20,156 nt of DNA. It comes from CAVQRB01 sp963715055. Lineage in GTDB: Bacteria > Pseudomonadota > Alphaproteobacteria > Rhodobacterales > Rhodobacteraceae. The stretch's first letter is position 1. Each line of letters starts with the position of its first letter. Under the pieces are notes generated by a model. The model had not been told where the DNA came from. It saw nothing but the letters and a program-made list of their open reading frames with translations, and searched no databases. The stretch lies in contig CAVQRB010000022.1 in assembly GCA_963715055.1 (NCBI GenBank), positions 1-20,156 on the forward strand, given 5' to 3'. The position numbers were made by a program, and so were the translations under genes. Below, one piece after another: positions 7,899 to 17,100 of the stretch.

Positions 7899-9437
7899 AT
7901 GCCGAAGACCGCTGATCTGCTTGAAGAAATTGCCGCGCTGAAAGCGATGCTGATCGTCGCGGACGCGCGCGAGAAGCGCAAGGACGAGCGGATAGAACGG
8001 CTGGAAAAGCTGGTCGCTGCCTTCAAACAAGCGGCCTTTGGGCGACGGTCGGAGAAGAGCGATCCGGACCAGTTCGAGCTGGCGCTGGAAGACCTCGAAA
8101 CGGCCATGGCCGTGATCCATGCCGAAGAGGATGCCGAGGATCGGGCTGCCAAGCGCCCCGCCAAACCGCGTGTCGCCAATCGTGGATCTCTGCCCAAGCA
8201 CCTGCCGCGCATCGAAGAGGTCATCGAGCCGGACAGCCTGACCTGCGCCTGTGGCGGCTGTTTGCATTGCATTGGCGAGGACGTCACGGAGCGGCTCGAC
8301 ATCGTCCCCGCCCAATTCCGCGTCATCGTCACCCGTCGTCCGAAGTATGCCTGCCGGTCCTGCACCGACGGCGTGATGCAAGCTCCCGCACCAGCGCGAC
8401 TGATCCCGGGTGGTATGCCGACCGAAGCCACGGTCGCCCACGTTCTGGTCAGCAAGTATGCGGATCACCTGCCGCTCTACCGGCAGGCCCAGATCTACAG
8501 CCGTCAGGGCGTCGATCTTGACCGATCCACGCTTGCCGATTGGGTCGGTCGCGCCGCCTTCGAACTCCGCCCCGTCCATAATGCGCTGATGGCCGACATG
8601 AAGCGATCCACCAAGCTCTTCATGGATGAGACCCGTGCGCCAGTCCTCGACCCAGGGGCAAGAAAGACCAAGACAGGATACTTCTGGGCACTGGCCCGTG
8701 ATGACCGGCCCTGGGGCGGAACATCGCCACCGGGCGTGGTCTTCACCTATGCCCCCGGTCGGGGCGGGCAGCATGCCGACCGCATCTTGCAGGGCTTCGG
8801 TGGCATCCTGCAGGTGGATGGCTATGCCGGATACAACCGCCTGATCGCTGCGGACCGGATCGGTCCGGACATCCATCTTGCCTATTGCTGGGCCCATGCG
8901 CGCCGCAAGCTGATCGAGATCACCCGCACTGGACCCGCGCCGATTGCCGAGGAAGGCGTGGCTCTCATCCGCGATCTCTATGCCATCGAAGCCGAGATCC
9001 GCGGCAGCGATCCCGCCACCCGGCTGGCCGTCCGACACGACCGCTCCGCTCCAATCCTCGCCCGCCTCGACGATTGGCTGGCCCACCATCGCACCCGCGC
9101 CTCCGCGAAATCGCCCCTGGGCGAGGCACTCGCCTACATCGCCAAATACCGCGACGGCCTCGGCCGCTTCCTGACGGATGGCCGCATCGAGATCGATAAC
9201 AACACCGTCGAACGCACCATCCGCCCCATCGCCCTGAACCGGAAAAACGCCCTCTTCGCAGGCCATGACGCCGGTGCAGACAACTGGGCCGTCATCGCCT
9301 CGCTGATCGGGACCTGCAAACTGAACAGGGTCGATCCCCATGCATGGCTGTCAGCCACGCTCACCGCCATCGTCCAAGGCCACAAACAGAGCCAGATCGA
9401 CGACCTGCTCCCGTGGAATTACGACGTCACCGTGTGA
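7899..9437 (+). CDS. tnpC: IS66-family transposase TnpC
   Basis: This is the DDE transposase of the element (512 aa). It begins with a coiled-coil leucine-zipper-like segment (about 1-60), followed by a zinc-finger-like region with CACGGCLHC and YACRSC (about 110-155), and then the catalytic core. Likely acidic residues lie in LFMDETRAPV and LQVDGYAGYN, and in the C-terminal IEIDNNTVERTIRP. The IS66 C-terminal domain (NALFAGHDAGADNWA, then LPWNY) ends 16 bases before the element's right tip. There are no disruptions. It acts in the cell on the element's ends and makes 8-bp staggered cuts. Confidence 0.95.
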   Translation: MPKTADLLEEIAALKAMLIVADAREKRKDERIERLEKLVAAFKQAAFGRRSEKSDPDQFELALEDLETAMAVIHAEEDAEDRAAKRPAKPRVANRGSLPKHLPRIEEVIEPDSLTCACGGCLHCIGEDVTERLDIVPAQFRVIVTRRPKYACRSCTDGVMQAPAPARLIPGGMPTEATVAHVLVSKYADHLPLYRQAQIYSRQGVDLDRSTLADWVGRAAFELRPVHNALMADMKRSTKLFMDETRAPVLDPGARKTKTGYFWALARDDRPWGGTSPPGVVFTYAPGRGGQHADRILQGFGGILQVDGYAGYNRLIAADRIGPDIHLAYCWAHARRKLIEITRTGPAPIAEEGVALIRDLYAIEAEIRGSDPATRLAVRHDRSAPILARLDDWLAHHRTRASAKSPLGEALAYIAKYRDGLGRFLTDGRIEIDNNTVERTIRPIALNRKNALFAGHDAGADNWAVIASLIGTCKLNRVDPHAWLSATLTAIVQGHKQSQIDDLLPWNYDVTV

Positions 9438-9453
9438 TCGGCACACCGCTTAC
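9434..9453 (-). repeat. IS66 right terminal inverted repeat
   Basis: Read on the - strand the right tip is GTAAGCGGTGTGCCGATCAC, an imperfect match to the left tip. It overlaps the last bases of tnpC. Confidence 0.85.
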
Positions 9454-9461
9454 GGCTATGT
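9454..9461 (+). repeat. IS66 target-site duplication, right copy
   Basis: GGCTATGT is identical to 6980-6987. The duplicated octamer contains an ATG that opens a short reading frame to the right. Confidence 0.95.
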
Positions 9462-9595
9462 CTGTTTGCCGTGCCTTGCGTCAGTGCAGGCAGGACGCAG
9501 CAATCGACGCGCTGGGCTGTTCGCCGGCACAAGCGGCACGGGTTATGAACGTTCGCTCCTTTAAAGGTCAGCGACTAGGATCAACCAAACTTTGA
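9458..9595 (+). CDS. Possible 45-aa protein separated from its leader by IS66
   Basis: The ATG inside the right duplication opens a 45-residue frame (begins MSVCRALRQCRQDAAIDALG, ends QRLGSTKL) stopping at 9593-9595. Before the insertion, the same ATG would have been preceded by AGGA at 6974-6977, six bases upstream, which is a well-placed ribosome site. The insertion kept the ATG but removed this site. I recognise no family, and the frame may be chance. Confidence 0.3.
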   Translation: MSVCRALRQCRQDAAIDALGCSPAQAARVMNVRSFKGQRLGSTKL

Positions 9596-9620
9596 ACGCG
9601 ACAATTACGGTCGTCATACT
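9592..9620 (+). promoter_or_regulatory. Candidate sigma-70 promoter upstream of dusA
   Basis: TTGAAC (9592-9597) and CATACT (9615-9620) are separated by 17 bases and each matches four of six consensus positions. It lies 140 bases before dusA on the same strand. The rest of 9596-9759 shows no other structure that I recognise. Confidence 0.3.
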
Positions 9621-9759
9621 TGGGATGGTAGCCAGACCCTTCCAAAAGCCGCCGAATGCCTGTCGTTCTACGGGGCAGGGTGGCGATACGTCTCTCGTGT
9701 GCGTATGGTGTGCACCACGGTTCCACCCTAAGTGCTGGCGGAACCAAGGAGATCGTTGA

Positions 9760-10770
9760 ATGCCTTCAAACGCAGCCACCGAGGCCGCGCGGTTGTCTAC
9801 TGCGCCTATGATGGATTGGACGGACCGTCATTGCCGATACCTGCACCGACAGTTGAGCCGACACGTATTGCTCTACACTGAAATGGTGACCTCGCCGGCG
9901 TTGGTGCGAGGTGGGGCCTTGCATCTTTTGGATCATGCGCCTGAAGAGCACCCTGTCGCTTTGCAGCTGGGCGGGTCCGACCCGTCGGAACTGGCCGAAG
10001 CCGCGCGCATCGGGGCTCAGGCGGGGTATGACGAGATCAACCTCAACGTCGGCTGCCCGTCTGACCGGGTTCAGTCGGGCTGTTTCGGGGCCGTACTGAT
10101 GGAACAGCCCGCGCTGGTGGCGCGTTGCGTGGCGGAGATGCGGCGCGCGGTCGATGTCGATGTGACCGTGAAATGCCGGATCGGCGTCGATGATCAGGAT
10201 CCCGAGGAAGTCTTGCCGGAGTTTCTGGCCCATCTGGTCGGAGCGGGGTGTGAGCGCGTCATCATTCACGCCCGCAAGGCCTGGTTGCAGGGGCTCAGTC
10301 CGAAGGAAAACCGGGAAATCCCGCCGCTCGACTATGACCTTGTGCAGCGGATGAAGGGGCTGTTTCCGAACCTGCATATCTCGGTCAATGGCGGCATCAC
10401 CTCGCTGGACCAGGCGCTCGGATTTCTCGATGCAGGCCTTGACGGCGTGATGATCGGGCGCGCCGCCTATCATGATCCGGCCAGCGTTTTGAGTGCTGCC
10501 GACCCGGTGATCTTCGGCGTGGGGCAGGCGACCTCGCCCGAAGAGGCGGTGCAGCGGATGATCCCTTACATCGACGCGCATCTCGACAAGGGCGGCAAGC
10601 TGGCGCAGGTGACGCGCCACATGCTGGGGCTTTTCACGGGTCGTCCCGGCGCGCGGACCTGGCGGCGCATACTGTCGGAAGGGGCCCACCGTCCGGAGGC
10701 GGATGCGTCCTTGGTGCTGGAGGCAATGTCGCATGTGCGCCCTCTGGCCCCGGCGCAGCAGGCGGTATAG
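9760..10770 (+). CDS. dusA: tRNA-dihydrouridine synthase DusA
   Basis: This 336-aa FMN enzyme reduces uridine to dihydrouridine in the tRNA D-loop (positions 20/20a for DusA). The visible family motifs are APMMDWTDRHCRYLHRQLS at the N-terminus, LYTEMV, NLNVGCPSDRVQSGCFGAVL with the catalytic Cys, KCRIG, and the DusA-specific HARKAWLQGLSPKENREIPP. SVNGGI and GVMIGRAAYHDP complete the FMN-phosphate site. AAGGAG about nine bases before the ATG at 9760 is a strong ribosome site. The length is normal and the gene is intact. The IS66 copy sits about 300 bases upstream and might affect transcription. Confidence 0.96.
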   Translation: MPSNAATEAARLSTAPMMDWTDRHCRYLHRQLSRHVLLYTEMVTSPALVRGGALHLLDHAPEEHPVALQLGGSDPSELAEAARIGAQAGYDEINLNVGCPSDRVQSGCFGAVLMEQPALVARCVAEMRRAVDVDVTVKCRIGVDDQDPEEVLPEFLAHLVGAGCERVIIHARKAWLQGLSPKENREIPPLDYDLVQRMKGLFPNLHISVNGGITSLDQALGFLDAGLDGVMIGRAAYHDPASVLSAADPVIFGVGQATSPEEAVQRMIPYIDAHLDKGGKLAQVTRHMLGLFTGRPGARTWRRILSEGAHRPEADASLVLEAMSHVRPLAPAQQAV

Positions 10771-10798
10771 ACCCGATCCAGATGTGACGGGATTTGCC

Positions 10799-11623
10799 AT
10801 GACCGACCCTGCCTTGCTGGTTCAGATGTTCGTTCTGCTCCTTGCCGTTGGTGCCTTCGCGGGCGTTCTCGCGGGGCTTCTCGGTGTTGGCGGCGGGATC
10901 GTGCTGGTGCCTGCCTTCTTCTACACCTTTCAGGCGCTTGGGTACGATCATCCTGCGCTGATGCAGATCAGTCTCGCCACGTCCTTGTCGACAATCGTGG
11001 TTACATCGCTGCGTTCCGTGCACAGCCATCACAAGAAGTCGGCGGTGATCTGGGATATCCTGAAAGGCTGGGCGCCGGGGATCATGCTGGGTGCTGTCGC
11101 AGGCATGCTTCTGGTTGCGCAACTGCGCACGACAACGTTGCAGTATCTTTTCGGCGGGCTGGTGTTTTCAGTGGGTCTCTACATGGCCTTCAGCCGGGCG
11201 CACTGGCGGCTCGGTGATGTGATGCCCCGCGGGATACTGCGCGCGGTGCTGTCGCCCCTTGTGGGGTTTCTCTCGGTCCTGATGGGGGTCGGCGGCGGCA
11301 GCTTCGGTGTGCCTTTGATGACGCTGCACGGGGTGTCGATCCACAAGGCGGTGGGAACGGCTGCGGGCTTCGGTCTACTGATCGCCGCTCCTGCGGTGAT
11401 CGGGTTCCTGCTCACTGATCTCTCACCCGAAGACTTGCCGCCGGGTACGGTAGGCTCGGTGAACCTCATCGCCTTTGCGATCATCGTATCGATGACCTTC
11501 CTGACCGCACCACTCGGGGCCAGAATGGCGCATGCGCTGGACGGGCAGCGGCTCAAAAGGATATTCGCGGTTTTCCTCTTGCTGGTGGCGTCCAATATGG
11601 TGCGCAAGGCGGCCGGATGGTGA
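10799..11623 (+). CDS. TauE/SafE-family membrane permease
   Basis: This is a 274-aa inner-membrane protein of the TauE/SafE (DUF81) family, which includes exporters of sulfite, sulfoacetate and related organosulfur anions. The two internal repeats each carry the family's glycine-rich motif: GLLGVGGGIVLVPAFF (about 24-39) and VLMGVGGGSFGVPLM (about 160-174). About eight hydrophobic segments are visible. The substrate is not determined by sequence. It starts 28 bases after dusA and its stop overlaps the start of the next gene by seven bases, so the two are coupled. Confidence 0.9.
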   Translation: MTDPALLVQMFVLLLAVGAFAGVLAGLLGVGGGIVLVPAFFYTFQALGYDHPALMQISLATSLSTIVVTSLRSVHSHHKKSAVIWDILKGWAPGIMLGAVAGMLLVAQLRTTTLQYLFGGLVFSVGLYMAFSRAHWRLGDVMPRGILRAVLSPLVGFLSVLMGVGGGSFGVPLMTLHGVSIHKAVGTAAGFGLLIAAPAVIGFLLTDLSPEDLPPGTVGSVNLIAFAIIVSMTFLTAPLGARMAHALDGQRLKRIFAVFLLLVASNMVRKAAGW

Positions 11624-12405
11624 GAGATTTCGAAAGGACCGGTTGGGAGGTGTTTCCGCCCGAACCCGCCGTATCGGATTGGGTGCGCCATGCGCGGGTC
11701 GACGCGGCGCGCGCCTTGGCGGACCCGGCACTGTCGCATTGGTATCAATGCGAAGGTACCTGGTTCGTCGGTCTCGATGCGCTTGCCAATGACGCGGCGG
11801 GGCGGATCGGTGCATCCGGGCCTCTCGGCGGCGCGGCCATGGATTTCCTGGCCGGTCGGTTCGACGGCCCAATGCCGCTGCACAAGGCTCAACTTTCGGG
11901 CGTTTTTCCCGGATATCCAAAGCCCCGCATGGGCGAAAGCGATGCCGCCTTTCGCTACCGGCGCGACCGCGACGCCGCCCATGTGGACGGGGTCATCGGG
12001 ATCGGCGCGCCAAAGCGCCGTTTCGTACAGGAACCCCATGCCTATATCCTCGGCCTGCCGCTCAGCGAGGCCTCAGCCGATGCCGCACCGCTGGTGGTCT
12101 GGGAGGGTAGCCATCTGATCATGCAGGCGGCCTTCGCGCGGGCCTTCGCGGGCCACGACCCGGCATCGCTTGTCGATCTCGATATCACCGAGGCTTATCA
12201 GGCGGCGCGCAAGGCGGTTTTCGAGACTTGCGCCCGTGTCGTCGTGCATGGTGCGCCCGGCTCGGCCTATGTGGTGCACCGGCTTGCCTTGCATGGTGTC
12301 GCACCCTGGGCCGCGACGGCTTCCAGCGCGCCCGAAGGACGGCTTATCGCCTATTTCCGCCCGCCAATGCCCGGTGGCGTCGCTCCTTGGGTCGAAGGCC
12401 TCTGA
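11617..12405 (+). CDS. Putative Fe(II)/2-oxoglutarate dioxygenase (phytanoyl-CoA dioxygenase-like)
   Basis: This 262-aa cytoplasmic protein has features of a double-stranded beta-helix oxygenase. A HxD iron pair is seen at H122/D124 (AAHVDGV), and a distal histidine in YVVHRLALHGVAPW (H221 or H226). An arginine that could bind 2-oxoglutarate follows in EGRLIAYFRPP. Length and motif order fit the PhyH family, but the overall similarity to characterised members is not obvious by eye, so the substrate is unknown. The ATG at 11617 overlaps the TauE/SafE gene by seven bases; paired with an organic-anion exporter, it might process a related small molecule, which is inference. Confidence 0.6.
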   Translation: MVRDFERTGWEVFPPEPAVSDWVRHARVDAARALADPALSHWYQCEGTWFVGLDALANDAAGRIGASGPLGGAAMDFLAGRFDGPMPLHKAQLSGVFPGYPKPRMGESDAAFRYRRDRDAAHVDGVIGIGAPKRRFVQEPHAYILGLPLSEASADAAPLVVWEGSHLIMQAAFARAFAGHDPASLVDLDITEAYQAARKAVFETCARVVVHGAPGSAYVVHRLALHGVAPWAATASSAPEGRLIAYFRPPMPGGVAPWVEGL

Positions 12406-12435
12406 TCCATCCGCGCGGCATTGTCCCGCCGCCCC

Positions 12436-12464
12436 TTGGCAAGGGCGCATCGCTCACTTATACG
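12436..12464 (+). promoter_or_regulatory. Candidate sigma-70 promoter for the suhB-like gene
   Basis: TTGGCA (12436-12441) is five of six to the -35 consensus. With a 17-base spacer it is followed by TATACG (12459-12464), four of six to the -10 consensus, 30 bases before the start codon. The -35 lies inside an imperfect palindrome (CGCCCCTT, GGC, AAGGGCG). Confidence 0.42.
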
Positions 12465-12494
12465 CGCAGCCTGATCTATCGAGGAAGTCCGGAC

Positions 12495-13280
12495 ATGGTT
12501 GGCAGCGCAAATCTTAACGTCATGATCAAGGCCGCGCGGCGCGCCGGACGGGCGCTCGTCAAGGATTTCCGCGAAGTGGAAAACCTTCAGGTCTCCATGA
12601 AAGGGGCCGGCGATTTCGTCAGCCGCGCCGACATCAATGCCGAGAAGATGATCAGGGAAGACCTGATGGGTGCGCGGCCGACCTATGGCTGGCTGGGCGA
12701 GGAGAGTGCCGAGCAAGAGGGTCAGGACCCGACCCGGCGCTGGATCGTCGATCCGCTCGACGGGACCACGAACTTTCTGCACGGGCTGCCGCATTGGGCT
12801 GTCTCCATCGCACTGGAGCACAAGGGTCAGATCGTGGCGGGCGTGGTTTTCGATCCGGCCAAGGACGAGATGTTCTTTGCCGAGAAGGGGGCCGGGGCCT
12901 GGATGAACGACAGCCGCCTGCGGGTCTCAGGTCGTTCCAAGATGATCGAGAGCCTTTTTTCCACCGGCGTACCCTTCGGCGGGCGCGCCGATCTGCCCGA
13001 CACGCTGCGCGAGATCGCGCGCGTCGCGCCTTCCTGTGCGGGCATCCGGCGCTGGGGAGCGGCATCCCTTGATCTGGCCTATGTCGCCGCTGGCCGGTTC
13101 GACGGGTTCTGGGAAAGGCGTCTGAATGCCTGGGACATCGCAGCCGGGCTGATCCTCGTGCGCGAAGCCGGCGGTCTTGCCGAACCGATCAATCCGGCAG
13201 GCGACATCGTCGCCGATGGGGCGTTGATCTGCGCCAATGACGCACTCTTCTCGCCTTTGGCCAAGCTGCTGCGCGGCTGA
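12495..13280 (+). CDS. suhB: Inositol monophosphatase family protein (SuhB-like)
   Basis: This 261-aa Mg2+-dependent phosphatase hydrolyses inositol-1-phosphate or a related sugar phosphate. The metal-binding motifs are all present: GEESAE (E69/E70), DPLDGTTNF (D86, D89) and AWDIAAG (D214). GAGGAAG at 12481-12487 is a good ribosome site for the ATG at 12495. In many proteobacteria SuhB also has a role in rRNA transcription antitermination; whether this one does cannot be seen. The gene is full length. It converges on the rhomboid gene with only ten bases between the stops. Confidence 0.92.
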   Translation: MVGSANLNVMIKAARRAGRALVKDFREVENLQVSMKGAGDFVSRADINAEKMIREDLMGARPTYGWLGEESAEQEGQDPTRRWIVDPLDGTTNFLHGLPHWAVSIALEHKGQIVAGVVFDPAKDEMFFAEKGAGAWMNDSRLRVSGRSKMIESLFSTGVPFGGRADLPDTLREIARVAPSCAGIRRWGAASLDLAYVAAGRFDGFWERRLNAWDIAAGLILVREAGGLAEPINPAGDIVADGALICANDALFSPLAKLLRG

Positions 13281-13290
13281 GCCAGCCTTC

Positions 13291-14041
13291 TCAGGGCCGC
13301 CGTCGCGAGACCCGTGGAATGCGGCTCTTTCCAAGTGTGTATTGCGCTTCAGGATGCGGTGGTAGCCCGTCGTTGCGCTGCCAGTAGTCCCGACCGCCCT
13401 TGCCGAGCCAGAAGGGAAGAGCCAGCAGCAGCCCCACGACGAAACCACCGGCATGAGCCCAATAGGCCACGCCACCGCTCTCGGGGTCGGTGCCAATACC
13501 ACCTAGCGAACTGCATCGCGAACCAGACCGCGAGCATGATCCACGCCGGGATCGGAAAGATCCGGAAGAAGATGATGAAGATCAACAGGATGTCGACCTT
13601 CGCCTTGGGGAAAAGCAGCAGATAGGCGCCCATCACCCCGGCAATCGCACCTGACGCGCCGACCGTTGGGATCATCGAGCCCGGATCCATGACATATTGC
13701 GCCAATGCGGCGGCCACACCGGCCGCAATGTAGAAGCCAAGGTAGCGCCAGTGGCCGAGCGCATCCTCCACGTTGTCACCGAATATCCACAAGAACAACA
13801 TGTTGCCTGCGAGGTGCAGGAAGCCGCCGTGCAGGAACATCGAACTGACAAGCGTGTGATAGGCCTCGCCATCCGAAATCCGCGCCGGGATGATCGCCCA
13901 GTCGTACCAGAACGAGTTGAGGGCGCGCGCGTCCTGCATGATGCCGACATAGCTGAGGAAAATGGCGATGTTTGCCGCCATCAGGATGTAGGTCACATAG
14001 GGCGTACGCCCCGAAGGGTTATGGTCGCGGATGGGAAACAT
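13291..14041 (-). pseudogene. Rhomboid-family intramembrane serine protease, one frameshift
   Basis: The gene encodes a six-helix rhomboid of about 249 aa. The start MFPIRDHNPSG (ATG at 14039-14041) is that usually seen in alphaproteobacterial homologues; a GTG nine bases upstream is an alternative. The catalytic serine is in VGASGAIAG (S130), and family motifs such as MFLHGGFLHLAGNMLFLWIF are intact. An extra base at 13507 shifts the frame after WFAMQF. The original frame reads on as LGGIGTDPESGGVAYWAHAG, containing the catalytic His (H196), then a C-terminal helix, and stops at 13291. If real, the indel removes half of the Ser-His dyad and kills activity; the shifted product runs to 13349. 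A sequencing error is as likely. Confidence 0.87.
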
Positions 14042-14113
14042 GACCGCCACGCTGAGCGATCATGCTTCCCGCGTCAAGCCACCCCGAAGCTCCGGCGGCG
14101 GGGCGTGCCGGTG

Positions 14114-17100
14114 TCAGGCTGCCGCACCGAGCAAGGCGGCATTCCCGCCCGAAGCGGTCGTGTCGATGCAGACATGGCGTTCAGCCCGCACCCTTGCCAG
14201 ATCGGGCTGACCCGGGATCAACGGGACGATCGGTCCCCGACGCTTCGACAAGGCCGTTTCGATGGCGCGCCCGGTCTCCGCATCGCCCCACCACAGGACG
14301 CCGCCATAGGCTGGCCCTTCTGTCAGGGCCGCAGGATCGATGCTGCCCGTGGCCTGTACGGCGATGCCGCCCAAGGCCTTGACTGCGCGTGCCTGCGCCG
14401 CCGCTGCCTCCTCGCCCGGTCCCATGCACAAGAGCGCCGGGCGCGGCAGGGTGCTCAGCCGGTTCGATTCGCCCGTGGGTCCGGGCAGGGTTTGCGTGGT
14501 CGGCACCTGTGGGCTGTGGGCGGGCAGGGCGGGCAGCGATGTCATCGCCCCCGTCCAGCCGGTCGAGGCAAGCCGGACATCGGGCGCCGAGAAGCGCGGC
14601 AGGTAGTTCGGCCCGCCCGCCTTGGGGCCGGTGCCAGAGAGCCCTTCGCCGCCGAAAGGCTGGCTGCCCACGATCGCGCCGATCTGGTTGCGGTTTATGT
14701 AGACATTGCCCGCCTCGATCCGTTCGGCCACATGCTGCACGCGGTCGTCGATCCTTGTGTGCAGGCCGAAGGTCAGCCCGTAGCCCGTGCCGTTTATGGC
14801 ATCGATCACCTTGTCGAGATCGCGTGATTTGAATGTGGCCAGATGCAGGACCGGACCGAAGATCTCGCGTTCCAGATCGCCGATGCCCTTCACCTTGATG
14901 ATGGTCGGTGCGATGTAGGTGCCACCTTCAGGCGCCTTAAGTTCCGCGATCACGCGCCCGTCTTTCCGGGCGGCCTCGATGTGATCGGCAATCCCCTTGC
15001 GGGCGGTCTCGTCGATCACGGGGCCGACGTCGGTAGAGATGTGCCACGGATTGCCCATCTTCAGGCTCTGCATCGCACCGATCAGCATTTTTGTCAGATC
15101 CTCGGCGATGTCCTCCTGCACATAAAGGCAGCGCAGGGCGGAGCAGCGCTGACCGGCGGACTGGAAGGAGCTTTCGACGACCGCCTGAACGGCCTGTTCC
15201 GGCAGGGCGGTGCTGTCGACGATCATCGCGTTCAGACCACCGGTTTCGGCAATCAGCGGCGTGCCGGGCGCGCAATGCGCGGCCATCGCCGATCTGATCC
15301 GCAGGGCGGTGGCGGTCGAACCGGTAAAGGCCACGCCATTCACCCTCGAATCCGAGGTCAGCATCGCACCCACGTCGCCGCCTCCGGGCAGCAGTTGCAA
15401 AGCGCTCGCAGGCACCCCGGCCTCATGCAGGGTGGAAACGGCGAGATGCGCGATCAGCGGTGTCTGTTCCGCCGGTTTTGCCAGCACCGCATTGCCCGCG
15501 GCGAGGGCGGCACTGACCTGACCGCAGAAGATCGCCAGCGGGAAGTTCCAGGGCGAGATGCAGGTGAAGGTGCCCGCCGCCGGTTCATCCGTGGCCTGCG
15601 ACGCGTAATAGCGCAGGAAATCCACCGCTTCGCGCAGTTCGGCCACGCCATCCAGCAAGGTCTTGCCCGCTTCCCGTGCCAGCAGCGCAAAGATCTCCGC
15701 GTGACGCGCCTCCAGCAGGTCACTGGCGCGGTTCAGCACGGCGCGACGGGTATCGAGCGGGGCTGACCACGGTTTCGCAGTGGCAAAGGCGGTCTCCACA
15801 TCCGCCGCCGTGGCGTTTGCAACCGTGCCGGGCTGGTCCGCGTGATCGGCCGGGTTCAGGACAGGCTTCGGCGCAGCACCCTTTGCCGTTCCGGCCAGCA
15901 AAGGTGCCGCCGACCATTGATGTGCGGCGAAATCGGCCCGGGCGGATTGTACTGCGTCCAGCACCAGCGCATTGCCGAGATCGAACCCTTTTGCATTGAT
16001 GCGCGCCGGCAGGTAGAGGTCGGGGCCTTTTGAAATCCGGTGGTTCGGCGTGGTCTTGACCTGTTCGAAAGGATCGGCCGCCACGACTTCGGGGGGCACG
16101 GTCTCGTCCACGATCTGGTTGACGAAGCTCGAGTTCGCGCCGTTTTCAAGCAACCGTCGCACGAGGTAGGCCAGAAGATCGCGATGCGCGCCCACGGGCG
16201 CATAGATCCGGCAGCGGGTGCGATTTTTCTCGAGCACGATGCCGTGCAGCGTCTCGCCCATACCATGCAGGCGCTGGAATTCAAAGGTCTCGCGGTCCTG
16301 ACCGAGGTGCAGGATCGCCGCCACCGTGTGTGCGTTATGCGTGGCAAACTGCGGATAGATGCGGTCGGTCATGCCGAGCAGGGTCTTGGCATTGCAGATA
16401 TAGGAGACATCGGTCGCCGCCTTCTGCGTGAAGACGGGAAAGCCGTCCACGCCCTTGACCTGTGCACGTTTGATCTCCGTGTCCCAATAGGCGCCCTTGA
16501 CCAGCCGCACCATGATCCTGCGGTCATGCTTTTGCGCCATGTCGTAGAGCGCCCGGATCACGGTGGCCGCGCGCGGGCCGTAAGCCTGCACAACGATGCC
16601 GAAACCGTCCCATCCGGCAAGCGCGGGCTCCGCCATGACCCGGTCGATCACCTCGAGCGAGAGGGCCAGCCGGTCCGCTTCCTCGGCATCAACGTTCAGG
16701 CCCATGCCCGCGGATTTCGCCAGGAGTGCGAGCGCGCGCAGACGCGGCACGAGATCGGTCATCACGGCCTCTTCCTGCGCCAGTTCGTAGCGCGGGTGCA
16801 GGGCCGAAAGCTTCACCGAAATGCCCGGGTTCTTGCGGATGTCGTCGGAGGTGCAAGCAGTGGCGATAGCCGAGATCGCACGGCTGTAGCTCAGGTGATA
16901 GCGCTTGGCGTCGGCTTCGGTCCGGGCCGCCTCGCCGAGCATGTCATAGGAATAGGTGAAGCCCTTTTTCTCCATGTTCGCAGCGCGTTCCATCGCGGCG
17001 TTGATGTTTTCGCCGAGCACGAACTGGCGCCCCATCTCTTTCATCGCACGGCTGACGGCGGTGCGGATCACGGGCTCGCCCAGGCGCTTGATCGCGGCGC

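Larger units (their letters stand above)
6988..9453 (+). mobile_element. Complete IS66-family insertion sequence (2466 bp)
   Basis: The element begins with GTAAGCG and ends with CGCTTAC, the usual IS66 tips. It is bounded by a perfect 8-bp duplication (GGCTATGT) and carries the three standard genes in order: tnpA, tnpB (overlapping by ATGA) and tnpC. All three reading frames are open, so the copy may be active. Perfect flanking duplications suggest a recent insertion. Joining the flanks without one copy of the duplication restores the ancestral sequence between aguA and dusA. Confidence 0.96.

Noticed and set aside
9561..9779. 72-residue - strand frame before dusA
   Set aside because: It has no recognisable family, overlaps the dusA start and its ribosome site, and has no ribosome site that I can see.
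14082..14103. CCCCG/CGGGG hairpin between putA and the rhomboid gene as a terminator
   Set aside because: The stem is only five bases with a 12-base loop and no T-run on the relevant strand.
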